Assembly (NCBI GenBank): GCA_017163975.1
Contig: JAFFSR010000035.1
Coordinates: 1,275,001-1,339,000 of the forward strand
Source: Anastatus disparis
Taxonomy: Eukaryota > Arthropoda > Insecta > Hymenoptera > Eupelmidae
DNA: 64,000 bases
Reading direction: 5' to 3'
Below are positions 1 through 12,239 of the stretch, in pieces. The position numbers were made by a program, and so were the translations under genes. The notes under the pieces were generated by a model that did no database searches, was not told the origin of the DNA, and saw nothing but the letters and a program-made list of their open reading frames with translations. How positions within the stretch are numbered: position 1 is the stretch's first letter; each line of letters starts with the position of its first letter.

Positions 1-798
1 TAAACATAAATTTTATGAAATACAATTTAAAAAAATTATTTATTAGATATTAAATTTTTTTAATAGTCAATTATAAAGATAGGACAATATATAAAATATG
101 AATAAATGTTTCTGATTATGTCTATAATTATGCATTTATATGTATGAAATGTCTAGATAGAAGTAGAATTCCCCCTAAAAAAGTAAATATTTCAAAAGAA
201 AATTTACTTATTATTTGCTAAACATTTATTATGAATGCGGAAAAAAATAATATTCTGTAATATCACTCTATAATTTGTATTAAATATGATACAAATCATT
301 GAAAGTACAATTATTTCATTATGTTAAATTTGTTGTCAAAGTTTGATTATATTTTACTATAAGAAGATAAAAAAATTAACTGTTTTTCCATTCTAGTGCT
401 GAATTTCCATAAAAGGAATGTATTAATTCGTAGTATGTCTCGTGATGATTATTTATTTGAATTTTTAAATTATTCCAATCATTAGTTTTCAAGATATTTT
501 AAAATTTCTGATTCCAAATGGAAAAATTTTAGTAAATAATATTGGAACCCAAACTTCTCAATAAGTAATGAATAGATTTATGTAAAAATTTAACTGAATA
601 ATCTTCGTGATACATACTGTACGTTAATGCATCGATTTATTCAAAATTTTAGAATACAATGGAAATATAATTAATATTAATGGGTGGAAGTGTGCTGTCC
701 ATTTTACATCTCCTTAAATAATTTATGTTTATAAAATTCACATAATATCATATAAAAACTATTAAAATGAGAATCATATATTCAACATAATTGTTAAC
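1..798. other. AT-rich intergenic DNA
   Basis: No reading frame of useful length, no RNA-gene-like fold and no repeat that I could pair elsewhere in the window. It is simple AT-rich sequence and ends at the TA dinucleotide that borders the fold-back element. Confidence 0.6.
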
Positions 799-1286
799 TA
801 CCCTACTAAAAAATGTCAGGTGAAAAATCACCTGATTTTTCACTTGATTTCTCACCTGATTTCTCATGCCAAAATCTCATGTGACTATGAGCGTAAATAA
901 ACTAAGTTCCAAACCTATCGAAAAAATTCTAAGTTTTTATCACGGAAAAAAATATTGAGAAGTATGATTCTTTTTTCATTTTTCTTAATTTGAAATTGAT
1001 TTTTTATACGTAGAATTTTAATTTTTCAATTTCATTTTTCTGGTCATAGAAATAACAAATTTCAAACCACTCTAAAAATTATAAGTCCCGATCTTATAAT
1101 TTTTAACACAAGCCTCTTTTATTTACGTGAGAGAGAGAGAGAGAGAGATAGATAGATAGATATTTAAATTTATTAACTGTACATTATGTTGTACAACAAA
1201 AATAATACAAATTCGTAAGTATATATATATAAAATGAGATACTAAGTAAAAATATAATTAAAATAATGATACAGTAATTAAAATAA

Positions 1287-4200
1287 TTAAAGCCTAGCTC
1301 GGAGCAGAGGCTCATTCTCAAGGGAAAGGTAGTGCGAATATGTTGATGCCTTGAATAATGCCAACGATGAAGAATCTCTTAAAGATGATGGTAGACCGTT
1401 CCATAGTTGCGATGACACAACCAGGAACGATCTTTGGTGATACTCGGTAGATGAAAAAGGAATGGTTAACGGTCTCACATCACCCCTCAGTGTCCTCACA
1501 GGCCGGCTCCACAAATATCTAGAATAAAGATATGAAGGTGAGCATGACAAAAACATTTTGTATAAGAAGGTAGTAGCGAAGTAGTTTCTTCTACCCAAAG
1601 TGGATAACCAGCCTAGAGAGGACCTATAAACAGAGATGTGCTCGCGCCTACTTACACCATAGATGTAACGAATACCAGAGTTTACAACCCTTTGAAGCCT
1701 CAGATCGAGTTCAGCAGAAAGGTCAATATAGACCAAACAACAGTAATCAAGTAAAGGAAACAGCAAAGAACGGATAAGATGCTTACGTAGTGCAATGGTG
1801 GTACTTTTTCGAAAGAAATTTAATCTATAGAGCAATGAGTGACTCCTGTTACACACATGCGTAATTTGGTCCTTCCAGTTTAACTTACTATCAAGCCATA
1901 CACCAAGACTACGAACAGAAGATTCAAACTTAATAAGATCACCGTTTATTGGAACACCAGTGATGTGTAATGAGGGCAGCATATTGACATAGAAATAAGA
2001 TCCAATAATAATAGCCTTTGTTTTGCTCACATTTAATTTCAGATGATTTTTTGTCGCCCAGTTAACAATACTGACAGCTTGATCACTCATGAGAGCAGTA
2101 ACAGAAGCCAACTTAGCAATTGGGAAGTGAATGTACACCTGAAGATCATCAGCATAGATAAGATGCTGCACATCGGCATGGAAGTCAGCAGCCACATCAT
2201 TGATGTATATAGAAAACAACAGTGGACCAAGGACAGAGCCCTGGGGAACACCAGTATTTAATGTTACATAGTCAGATGCATTACCATCTGCATCAATAAC
2301 AGCCTGCTGTCTCTCAGAGAGATAAGACGCAAACCAATGCACAACTGAATGCGAGATGTCAAGAGAAGACATTTTTTTGAGCAGAGAGACATGGCATACC
2401 GTATCAAATGCCTTGCTGAAATCAAATAGCAACAGCAACGTCACATAGCGTCTGTCCATATTGCGTCTAATGTCCTCAGTTAGTTTCAGTAGTGCGGTCT
2501 GAGTACTATGTCCAGTTCGAAATCCAGTCTGATAAGGGTCCAGTAGCTGTCGTATAGTCAGGTAATTGTAGAGTTGATCATGGACTAGACGTTCAAGAAC
2601 CTTGGACATAAAAGATAATAAAGAAATTGGCCTAATGTCACCAAAAGCTTGAGGAGAGGAGATTTTGTTTATTGTAGTGACCAGTGAGATCTTCCAGCAT
2701 GAAGGAAATAAGGATTCACGCAATGAGTCGTTATAAATACGACATAACAAAGGCCCAATGACCGGAAATGCCGCACGGACAAAAGATTGAGGAACAGCAT
2801 CAAACCCTCTGGCCTGTGAAGTTGAATGACAAACAGCCATCCATACCTCCTCCAAAGTAACTGGATTAAACTTAAACATGGGTTTAAGTGGTTCATCTAG
2901 AGCAAGTGTATTCATGTAATCAGAAATGGAGGGGACCAGAGGATCGAACGCAACACCACCAAAATACCGATTCAAATCATTAATTGAAAAAGAATGTCGA
3001 GAGTCACTACTGCTGGAACATACGCCCAGGTATTTGAGTTCTTTCCAGATCTGTCTTGCGTCAGTAATCTTAGATAGTCTGTCGTGGTAATACAGTAATT
3101 TAGCTGATTCGATGCATGAATGGGCCCGATCTCGAGCATCTCTATAACATATAAGATCAGCACGCAGCCTAGTACGTTTGAAGCGTCTGTAATGCCTATC
3201 TCTCTCAGAGATTAAGCGGTGATGCTCAGAGGTAAACCACGGACGATGACTCTTGCTCTGTCGAACACGCCTAACAGGCACGAACCGTGAGATAGCTTCA
3301 TTAAGATGAGTGTAAAGACATTCAAGGCGAGCCAAAAGAGAAGAGTCACCGTTACACACAGCACAATTCAGCGATCGAAAATAATCAAGAATAGCAGCCT
3401 CATCAACCGCTTTATAATCATGATAAGTAAAATTATTAAGTGTAGGCCTAGAGAGAGACGACTTCACAGTCGCAGCAATAAAATCATGTCCGTCAATAAA
3501 TGGTACATCAGTCTTCCAATAATCAAGCAGTAAGTCATTGGCATCGACAAGGCACAAGTCGAGCCACGTATCAGAGGAATAAGTATGATGCGTAGGTCCA
3601 TAAGGCACTGAAAAAAGTGCATTTTCCTTAATAAGGCTCTTCAGGAACACAGAATCATCAGATTCAGAACACAAATTAGTGTTGAAATCTCCTAAAACTA
3701 CCTTAGTACTATAATTGTGCATATGAGTGGTCAAATCAGGAATAAAGTCCGTGTTGGCCAAAAATGGAGCGTGAGGTGGTCTATAAACAACACCAACGAA
3801 AATGGGTGAAGCCAAGTCAGATGAGTTGACCTCACAGAAGAGATACTCAGGTAAACCAGGCTTACCACTCCAGCTTCCAGAGGATGAACAGAGACGCACA
3901 GAAGTGAGAGAGCAGTGTACAAATAAAGCAACACCACCTCCCTGGTGTTACGATCCTGTCTATAAAGCACATACCCATCAAGAGCAATCAAAGAATCACA
4001 AACTATCTGGCCCAGTTTGGTCTCAGTAACAGCTATTACGTGGAAATAAGGGCAAGAAGCCAAAAAGAGTCTAATCATCTCAATGTGCGCTCTAATAGAG
4101 TTGGCATTGAAATGACAAACTCTGAGACCATCCTTAGTAGTGAAATGATCATGAATGACCGATGAAATAGTATTGTTAGAAGGAAGAAGTGTGTTAGAGT

Positions 4201-4294
4201 GAGAAGGAAGAGAGAATGAGCTTACCCCAGTGTCAGATGTTAAGTGGTTACATCGTCGTTGGCTGATATCAATGAGAGCTTTGCTAAAAAGCAT
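1287..4294 (-). pseudogene. LINE ORF2: endonuclease + reverse transcriptase, one frameshift
   Basis: This frame encodes the enzyme for target-primed reverse transcription: an AP-type endonuclease that nicks the target and a reverse transcriptase that copies the RNA. The N-terminal endonuclease has motifs FNANSIR and TETKL. It then breaks: near 3940-3955 the frame shifts by one base in a GG-rich stretch and continues in the frame ending at 1287. After the shift come VVYRPP, LGDFNTNL and GHDF, then RT motifs FDFSKAFDTV, GVPQGSVLGPLLF and the YADD box (2145-2156). From the shift to the stop there are about 870 codons with no further break. The likely start ATG is at 4294-4292, overlapping the ORF1 stop. 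The frameshift could be a real lesion or an assembly error; otherwise the domain set is intact. Confidence 0.88.
4284..4294 (-). promoter_or_regulatory. ORF1 stop / ORF2 start overlap
   Basis: On the minus strand the ORF2 ATG (4294-4292) lies a few bases before the ORF1 TAG (4286-4284) in another frame. An overlapping stop-start of this kind is a usual signal for reinitiation of the second frame in bicistronic LINE mRNAs. Function is inferred from geometry alone. Confidence 0.5.
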
Positions 4295-5486
4295 CCAAGT
4301 CGTCATCCGATGCAACACGAATGGCTGCATCCTCCTTCTTCCTTCTGACGAAGATCTTACCATCACGCACAAATGTAAGGAAGTTGTACCTCTTATCTTT
4401 GGCCTTCCTGAGCACTCTCAACTTCAGTTGGTGCAATGAGTGTGGCAGATATTCATTGATGTTTATCAAGGAAGGAGTAAGTGTTTCCACTGATAAAGTT
4501 CCCTGCAAAAGGTCACTCCTGATCTTTGAGGTATGAAGGCTACCCATCCTGATCTTTGCTCCGATGACAGATCGCGCCAACGAGGCACTCTTCATAGTGA
4601 CGAGCAATGGCGTCGTAAGCAGCGGAGGACCACCTTGAGATGTTGTTGCAGAAGGAGCAGTACTATCATCAGTACTACGAGCTGTAGCAGGTCGCGACAA
4701 TGGTCGAACCGAAACAATGTCACTGAGAGCAAAACCAGAATTAAGAGAAGCCAATACAGCAAAGACACCGTTCTTCAGATCGTTAAATTCATTAGGAACC
4801 AGGCCTCCAAACACCAAGTCTGATGCACGCTCAAGACGCTGCTGGCCAGCCGCCAAAACATCACACTGTTGCCGTAAAGATTTATTGAGCTTGTCCAATT
4901 CCTGTAGTTTAGCAGCCATAGGGTCAGATAATGCCCGATCAGGCACAACAGAGAGAGATTCCTCCAGCTTCGCCTTAAGCTCCCGATAATCCTGACAAAC
5001 CTTGTCAAGCCTTGCCTCAGCTGCTCCACAACGTTCCTCACATGCCACAGCAATACCATCCACTCGCGTCTCCAAACTTGTAAATCTCCCATCCAGTGTC
5101 AATAGTTGAGTGCCGATATTGTTGATCTTGGTATCCATATCATCCAGCTTATCTAATTTCTCCATCTTCTTCAATATAGAAGACAAAAGTTCATTTGTTT
5201 GTAGCGCTGGTAGTGTCGGAGTTGGAGTACGCGGCAAAGACAGAGAAGCTGAGACATCACTCATAGAACCCACAGAACTAGAACGTGATCGACTGCAATC
5301 AGGAGTTGCAGCTGCTATGCAAAAGTTACATACCTTTACTTGTTGGTCATTATTATCTCTGACTAAGAGCAATTTGGTACAAGAGCTGTGATAGGTCTTG
5401 CCACAGCGACCACAAAGCTGAGGCTTAGATGCAGCACTAAAGTTTTTAAAACAGAGACCACACTGATTAGACATAGTGACCTCCAA
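4284..5486 (-). CDS. LINE ORF1: PHD-type zinc finger and coiled-coil protein
   Basis: A 400-codon uninterrupted frame. Residues about 7-56 show a Cys/His pattern like a PHD finger: CGLC, then CGRC, then H-x2-C, then CNFC. A Ser-rich segment follows, then a long region of Leu/Asp/Glu/Lys heptads (about residues 100-215) that should form a coiled coil. The C-terminal part is basic and contains FVRDGKIFVRRK. ORF1 proteins of this LINE group bind the element RNA and assemble particles; PHD-like fingers in ORF1 are known in CR1/L2-type elements. It lies directly upstream of ORF2 and overlaps its start by 11 bp, so ORF2 is probably made by termination-reinitiation. No lesion seen. Confidence 0.82.
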   Translation of the reverse strand: MEVTMSNQCGLCFKNFSAASKPQLCGRCGKTYHSSCTKLLLVRDNNDQQVKVCNFCIAAATPDCSRSRSSSVGSMSDVSASLSLPRTPTPTLPALQTNELLSSILKKMEKLDKLDDMDTKINNIGTQLLTLDGRFTSLETRVDGIAVACEERCGAAEARLDKVCQDYRELKAKLEESLSVVPDRALSDPMAAKLQELDKLNKSLRQQCDVLAAGQQRLERASDLVFGGLVPNEFNDLKNGVFAVLASLNSGFALSDIVSVRPLSRPATARSTDDSTAPSATTSQGGPPLLTTPLLVTMKSASLARSVIGAKIRMGSLHTSKIRSDLLQGTLSVETLTPSLININEYLPHSLHQLKLRVLRKAKDKRYNFLTFVRDGKIFVRRKKEDAAIRVASDDDLDAF

Positions 5487-5564
5487 GATAGAAATAGCTT
5501 AATCAAACGAATCTTAAATTTTAATTTTAAATTTGGTGCCAGTTGTATATTTAAAAGTAGATAA

Positions 5565-5755
5565 GCAGCTTAATAAATGCACTCTGAGTTGCTTCTAAGT
5601 TTCAGTTGCTGTAAGTGGAAAAGCAGCTTAATAAATGCACTCTGAGTTGTTTCTAAGTTTCAGTTATTGGAAGTGGAAAAGCAGCTTAACAAATGCACTC
5701 TGAGTTGCTTCCAAGTTTCAGTTATTGTAAGTGGAAAAGCGGCTTAATTTGTACA
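5565..5755 (-). repeat. 58-bp tandem repeat in the LINE 5' leader
   Basis: Units begin at 5565, 5623, 5681 and a partial one at 5739, all spaced exactly 58 bp. Each begins GCRGCTTAA and contains GCACTCTGAGTTG. A related GTGGAAAAGCGCCTTAA stands near 5800. Short inverted copies of a segment around AATCAAACGAATCTTA flank the array (about 5500 and 5775). The array sits between ORF1 and the longer 291-bp repeats, in the place of the LINE promoter/leader. Confidence 0.85.
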
Positions 5756-5849
5756 GAGTAAGATTCGTTTGACTGTGATTAGAGAGAGCACAAGATAATA
5801 GTGGAAAAGCGCCTTAACTGGAGAAATTACCATCAGGTATCACATAGAC

Positions 5850-6650
5850 GGGCAAAGATGCCAATATACAGGTCATCCAAGGGATGGAGCCACCAGCACT
5901 AAGCAAATAAGAATCCTCTTGTGGTAGATGATTGCACCAAAAAGATTGAGGTTATGTTGTAGACAATACTTAAAACCAGTTGCAGTACAACTGCATACAA
6001 TATACTGCACTATTGTAATATACAGCAATTAAATCAAACATGCAGCAAATTCCACGTTGTTACCACTAGATTCTATCAAAAGAACAGTGAAGTTAGTGTA
6101 TACGTTATCCAAGAGATGGCGCCATCAGCGTTAAAAAATATGATCCCTCTTGCAGTATGTAATTGCGCCAAAAAAGAATGAGGTTATGTTACAATTAAAA
6201 ATAAAACTAATTGCAATGCAATTGTGCACAATATAATGCACTTAAAACAACACTCAACAACACTCAACAACACAAGCAGGCCCACAGCAACTTTCTCAGG
6301 CAGCAGCAGAGTCCACAGCAGTATCAGAGATAAGAGCAGGTTGATGTTGAGAGACTGCGGATTTTATCAAAAGAACAGTGAAGTTAGTGTATACGTTATC
6401 CAAGAGATGGCGCTATCAGCGTTAAAAAAAAAAATATGATCCCTCTTGCAGTATGTAATTGCGCCAAAAAAGAATGAGGTTATGTTGCAATTAAAATAAA
6501 ACCAATTGCAATGCAATTGTGCACAATATAGTGCACTCAAAACAACACTCAATAACACAAGCAGGCCCACAGCAACTTTCTCAGGCAGCAGCAGAGTCCA
6601 CAGCAGTGTCAGAGATAAAAGCAGGTTGATGTTGAGAGACTGCACTTTCA
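5850..6650 (-). repeat. 291-bp tandem monomers in the LINE 5' leader
   Basis: Two close copies begin at 6075 and 6366 (ATCAAAAGAACAGTG), a period of 291 bp. A more diverged partial copy lies at about 5855-6070 and shares the TCCAAGRGATGG and TGAGGTTATGTT blocks. The copies are CAG-rich in their second half. Head-to-tail monomers upstream of ORF1 resemble the monomer promoters known from some mammalian L1 families; a promoter role here is inference. Confidence 0.8.
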
Positions 6651-6833
6651 CAGTAAGAAACCGTCCAGAGTCCAATATGCAATTGCAAAAATGCAAATGA
6701 ATGAGGCCAACACTCTCGGACTCCAAGTAGGACGATTCCCTGCAAAAAATTCCACTCCGCAAAGTGAAAAAATGCTGTTTAAATAAGTTTCAAGAGGAGC
6801 GAAAAAAAAATACGTATGGCGCTACTTACGGCA

Positions 6834-7018
<185 letters not shown>

Positions 7019-8300
7019 TCAAAAACACATGCACAAGAAGCCTCTTTTATTCTTTCATACACTATTTATGAGTTGAATTAAAATGGAAAAAAAGTGTGTA
7101 CATACTTTTGATAAAACTATACTTTTTATAAGTTAAGATTTTAAAGTTTTTAGTATCGTAATCACGTGCGTCCGTTGTTCCTTTACACTAGAAAAAGCAA
7201 CAAATTTAGCTATAGCTGAAACGACTCATGCACCTCCTGTCGGCACCTCTCGTGCCTCAAGCGAAAATATCTCTCGACAACAGACTTAGCCTAACGCAAA
7301 CTATTGCTAAAAGAAATATACGCTTGTATTTATGAACTATTGCATTCTGTCTATATCTCTCTCATAACAAGAAAGAAAAGACAAGCGATACTGTGCACGT
7401 TACGTTTATATAAATTTGAGCGAATTGTATTTCAAAAAGTACGATGAGAGATGTATTATATTGAGACAATGCTCAGGAACATTTTACTAAATGTGTTGCT
7501 TTTTCCAGTGTAAAGGGACAACGAACGCACATGGTCACGACAGTGAAAACTTTAAAATCTTAACTTATAAATAGTGTAGTTTAATCAGAAGCGTACACAC
7601 TCTTTTTTCCATTTCGATTCAACTCATAAATATAGTGTATAAAAGAATAAAAGAGGCTTCTTGTGCATGTCTTTTTTATGTGTTTCTTTCTCTCTCACGT
7701 AAATAAAAGAGGCTTGTGTTAAAAATTATAAGATCAGGACTTATAATTTTTAGAGTGGTTTAAAATTTGTTATTTCTATGACCAGAAAAATGAAATTGAA
7801 AAATTGAAATTCTACGTATAAAAAATTAAATTCAAATTACGAAAAATGAAAAAAAATCATATTTCCCCATATTGTTTTCCGTAATGAATACTTAGAATTT
7901 TTCGATAGCTTTGAAACTTAGTTTTTTTACGCTCATAGTCACATGAGATTTTGGCATGAGAAATCAGGTGAGAAATCAAGTGAAAAATCAGGTGATTTTT
8001 CACTTGATATTTTTTAGTAGGGTATGAATAAAAAGTTTAAAAAATTAAGTGATAACTTATAAATAGTTATATTATTTTATTGAATACATTTCCAACCTAA
8101 ATAATTAACTTCATGTTAAAACTAAATTTAATTAGCATTCAATACCACAAGTTATTTAAAAAATTTACCATTATTCAAAATTATTAAAAAGTTATTTATA
8201 AAAAGTATTCCAATCTCAAAATTTCAAAATTATACCAATTTAATTTTTTATTCTTTACATTAGAGAATTAGTTTTGATGTTGAAATTTTTTGTAAAATGA

Positions 8301-8302
<2 letters not shown>

Positions 8303-8335
<33 letters not shown>
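8303..8335. repeat. (TA)n microsatellite
   Basis: About 33 bp of pure TA within AT-rich DNA to the right of the fold-back element. Confidence 0.9.
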
Positions 8336-8338
<3 letters not shown>

Positions 8339-8424
8339 CTTATAGTAAACAAATGATTATAAGAAAATATTGAAAACTGTAAATAACAATAAAAAAGCGT
8401 TAGGCTAGAAATAAATAATGGTTC

Positions 8425-9805
8425 TCACGTAGTATGGAAGATTTCACTGAAATATTTCGAATTATTCTACTGGAATATTTCAATGGAACCTTTCAAGCAG
8501 ATTATTGAAAGTCTTTACGGAATATTTCAGAATATTCCACTGGAATCTTCCATTGAAAGCTTCCAAGAATATTTCAGGAATATTTCAAAGGAATGTTCGA
8601 AAACTTTTTCGAAATATTCCATGTAATATTCACGAAAGATTTCTGAAATATTTCATAAAATATTCCACGTAATGTTTATGAATATTCCAGTAAAATATTT
8701 CATGAAAGATTCCAGAAAGATTCCATAAACATTTCGCTGGAAGATTCCGATAAACTTTAAAATCGTACAGCAGATAATTACATAAATCTTTCAGAACTGG
8801 TCAACTAAATATTCCACAGAAAGATTTAAGTAATCTTCCAGTGGAATATTTCATGAAAGATTTCAGAAAGATTCCATAAACATTTCACTGGAAGATTTCA
8901 AAAAAGTTTAAAATCGTACAGCGAAATATTAGATAAATCTTCTATAAATATTCCACGAAACATTTCACAGGAAGATCAAAGTAATCTTTCGATGAAATAT
9001 TTCATGAAAGATTTCAGGAAGATTCCGATAAACATGAAAATCGTACAGCGGAATATTACATAAATCTTCCATAAATATTCCACGAAATGTTCCACAGAAA
9101 TATTCAAGTAACCTTTCAGTGGAATATTTTATGAAAGATTTCAGAAAGATTCCATAAACATTTCACTGGAAGATTTCAAAAAACTTTAAAATCGTACAGC
9201 GAAATATTAGATAAATCTTCTATAAATATTCCACGAAACATTTCACAGGAAGATTAAAGTAATCTTCCGATGAAATATTTCATGAAAGATATCAGGAAGA
9301 TTCCGATAAAGATGAAAAATATTCCAAATCTTCCGTGCCAATATTCTGCGAATCTTTCATAAATATTCCACGGAATATTTTACGATAGATTTCTAAAATC
9401 TTCCAGAAATATTTCATGGAATATTTCATGAAAAATTCTTTAAATCTTTTGTGCATATTCCATGAAAGATTCTTTAGATCTTTCGTTTATATTCCATGAA
9501 AGGTTCATAAAGTGTTTTAAATCTACCGTTTCCATATTCCAGAAATTTTCAATGTATGTTCCAACGGAATATTTTATGAAATATTCCTGCAAGATTCCTG
9601 AAATATTTCAATAAAAGATCTGAGATGTCCTAGATCTTCCAATGAAATATTCTTAAAATCTTCCAGCAATATTCCATGGAATATTCCAATGTAGGAAGAA
9701 TCAAGGACATACGAATATTACAGGAATATTCCATGGAAAATTCCTAAAATATTTCAAATCTTCGCTGCCAATGTTCCAGGAAGCTTCCATAAATATTTCA
9801 TGCTG
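8425..9805. repeat. Degenerate satellite of GAATATTCC / GAAGATTCC palindromes
   Basis: About 1.4 kb built from variants of a short palindrome such as GGAATATTCC, GGAATCTTCC and GGAAGATTCC, alternating with TTTCAYGAAAGATTTC-like words. A longer period is laid over this: the word AAATCGTACAGC recurs near 8760, 8911, 9038 and 9189, spacing about 127-151 bp. There is no coding frame. The edges are marked by loss of the motif (left GGTTCTCACG, right GCTGTGTGGG). Most units have the shape GAAnnTTC, which is also the core of a heat-shock element. Confidence 0.85.
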
Positions 9806-9957
9806 TGTGGGTTGTTTATTATCATTTATACATTATTTAAATGTAGATACTGCGAATAACCATAAATAACTGTAAATAAATTGAAGAATACAATTATTAA
9901 AAATAATTCAAAATAATTTTGATTTTAGTTCTTTTTACAACAAACTTTTTTTAATGA

Positions 9958-9958
<1 letters not shown>

Positions 9959-10005
<47 letters not shown>
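9959..10005. repeat. (TA)n microsatellite
   Basis: About 46 bp of pure TA immediately before unique AT-rich DNA. Confidence 0.92.
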
Positions 10006-10007
<2 letters not shown>

Positions 10008-10239
10008 AACATTTCAAACCAATTGGAAGAGCAGAAAAATAAAAATCTCTGAAACTCTGGGAAGATATCCTGCCTGTTACTCAAAATGTGTAAAAAAATT
10101 TTCAAGGATCTAGATTGGGAGGATCAAGAGCCATAGATTCTTAAAATTCGGAAATTTTTCAAAATTTTTGGAAAAGTCCCAACTTAATCATTTTTTTTTC
10201 CTGAAAATCCTAATATTTTAGAGAGAAATTCATGAGAAT

Positions 10240-10756
10240 ACTTCTTGTTGTTAATGAAAAGCAGAGTTAGCATGATTCTTTACAGACCTGAATTTTGAAT
10301 TTTTCTATTGGTTCTTATATGTATTACATGATAATTAAAATTACTCATTGCTCCCCATTTCAGAAATTTCTTTTCGCGGGCTTATTTTCCTCTATTTCAC
10401 GTGAACTTTGAAATGAATTTTTGATCATGTAAGTCAAAGCCATCAATAAGGAGTTAAAACAGTTTAAAATATATATTATCATGTATGATTAATTTTTATA
10501 TTGAAAATAAATTAGACATGAAAATATATATTTTAAACTGTTATAACTCCTTATTGGTGGCTCTTTCTTACACAGTCAAAAATTTATTTTTAAGTCGATA
10601 AAAAATAGAAGGAAATAAGCCCTTGAAAAGCAATTTCTGAAGTAGCAGACAATGAGTAATTTTAATTACTATGTAATACATGTAAGGACTAATAGAAAAC
10701 TTCAAAATTTAGCTCTGTAAAAAATAATGCCAACTCTCCTCTTTAAAGAGAACAAC
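10240..10756. mobile_element. Fold-back (inverted-repeat) element, about 0.5 kb
   Basis: The left arm (about 10240-10485) and right arm (about 10510-10756) are inverted copies with some divergence. Paired words include ATATATTTTAAACTGTT against AACAGTTTAAAATATAT and TTACTCATTG against CAATGAGTAA. The loop is only about 25 bp. No coding capacity. I could not fix the target duplication, so the exact ends and the superfamily are open. Confidence 0.75.
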
Positions 10757-12239
10757 TATTATAAATTATAATTTAACACCAGTTTTGTAAATGCTAACAC
10801 ATGACGAAATTTCATATTCAATAGAATATTTTATATTTATACACACAGTATGATTCGATAAAAGGAAACTTATTTTATATACATATAGATAGTATCATTT
10901 TATCAGTGATTGAAAAATGATTGTTAAATTTAGTACAATGAACAACATATTCATGATTTCCATTTTTAATGTTAAAAAAAAAATTAAATACTTATTTAAT
11001 ATTGAAATACTATTGTCAATAAAATTAGCAAATTTATATGTAATAATATAATATATGAAAATGCAACCAAGCGACGTTAGGAGCGAGGTAAATTTTGCTA
11101 GTATTATATTAAAGTGAATCCATTTTTTTTTCTACGGTTTTCTGGCTCTGAAGATTTGCACATTTGTATAAACTTATTTTATGTTAAAATCAATATAAAA
11201 TAAGTTGTTTTAACAATATATTCCTTTTATTTAAATATAAAACATACTTACTGAAAATTATAATAGTAACCTATCATATAACAATATTTTCTGTGTAAAA
11301 TATAATATTGTATTATGAAAAAAAATCGGTCCCACCTTCATACGACACATTTAACGATTAGACAATTTCCTGTTACATTTTAGATGTCAGAATTGTTGAA
11401 AAAAAATTATTTAGCTGATAAGTTGAAACAAAAACTCAAAACGTAATTAAACCTAGTTTAAATAAAATAAAAAAAGAAACGTGATCTTGTAACAATTTAA
11501 TAAATATTAAGATACGTATATTAGTTTTCATGCATATGTATCTATGTTCTTACATATATAATATACGTATACGTATGAACTTACAATATTCGAAATTTGT
11601 AGTATTACCGTAAAGGCACGTGAAGTGAACAAAAGCAGGATAATCAATTCCTATTTGGGAATACATTATACATGACTGCACATAAATAAACCTTAAATTC
11701 AACAGATGATTATAATTATACAGTCACGAAACTTATATGTTCAAACAAACTTTCAGAATTTCATCAACATATTTTACAATTAATGACAATGAATAAAAAG
11801 GTAGTATAAACGTCTACAACACAATCTGTTAAGAATAATTTTAAAAGCCTTACTGATGAGTCCTTAATGAACAGACTTGTACAAAACGTTGTCCTTGTAA
11901 CTGAGTTTTTAGAACATGCTCTTGAGCATGCATACAATTTAAAGAACATTAAAAGCACATTAAACAAAAAAAATTAAATATAATTCAATAAATATCATAA
12001 TTGTTGAAACAAAAAAATCTTGTCACCCTTTTCAACCTAATAGTCAACAACATCATCATAAACACAACGGTCACCGTCATCGTTAAGACTTTTTTATTAT
12101 TGAAGGAATAATTAACTTTATTCTGAATAGTGATATCACCAAAAATGTGTGTGTATACGTATATCAATGTCCGTGTATAAGCGTGTGTGAGGGTATGCTA
12201 TTATCTGACAAGGAGTATGACTATCGATATATGTGATCA
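10757..12239. other. AT-rich DNA without recognisable genes
   Basis: Short open frames exist but none has a protein-like composition, and no splice-bounded exon or repeat pair was found. The short minus-strand frames at 11764-12167 look like chance. Confidence 0.5.

Larger units (their letters stand above)
1150..6833 (-). mobile_element. CR1/Jockey-group non-LTR retrotransposon (LINE), near full length
   Basis: Read on the minus strand the order is: 5' leader with tandem repeats (about 6830-5490), ORF1 (5486-4284), ORF2 with endonuclease and reverse transcriptase (4294-1287), then an AT-rich 3' UTR ending in TATC/GATA-type repeats near 1150-1165. Both ends abut (GA)n tracts, 1131-1150 on one side and 6834-7014 on the other. 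That suggests insertion into a GA microsatellite with the microsatellite as target duplication. The 5' boundary is inferred from that abutment, not from a defined end motif. Exact clade (CR1, L2, Kiri, Daphne or similar) is uncertain. Confidence 0.8.

Noticed and set aside
6367..6762. 131-codon minus-strand frame in the LINE leader
   Set aside because: Lies across the 291-bp monomers, composition follows the repeat, and it ends before ORF1 without conserved motif.
8425..9805. CRISPR-like array
   Set aside because: The repeats are degenerate palindromes without constant repeat-spacer alternation, in a eukaryotic genome.
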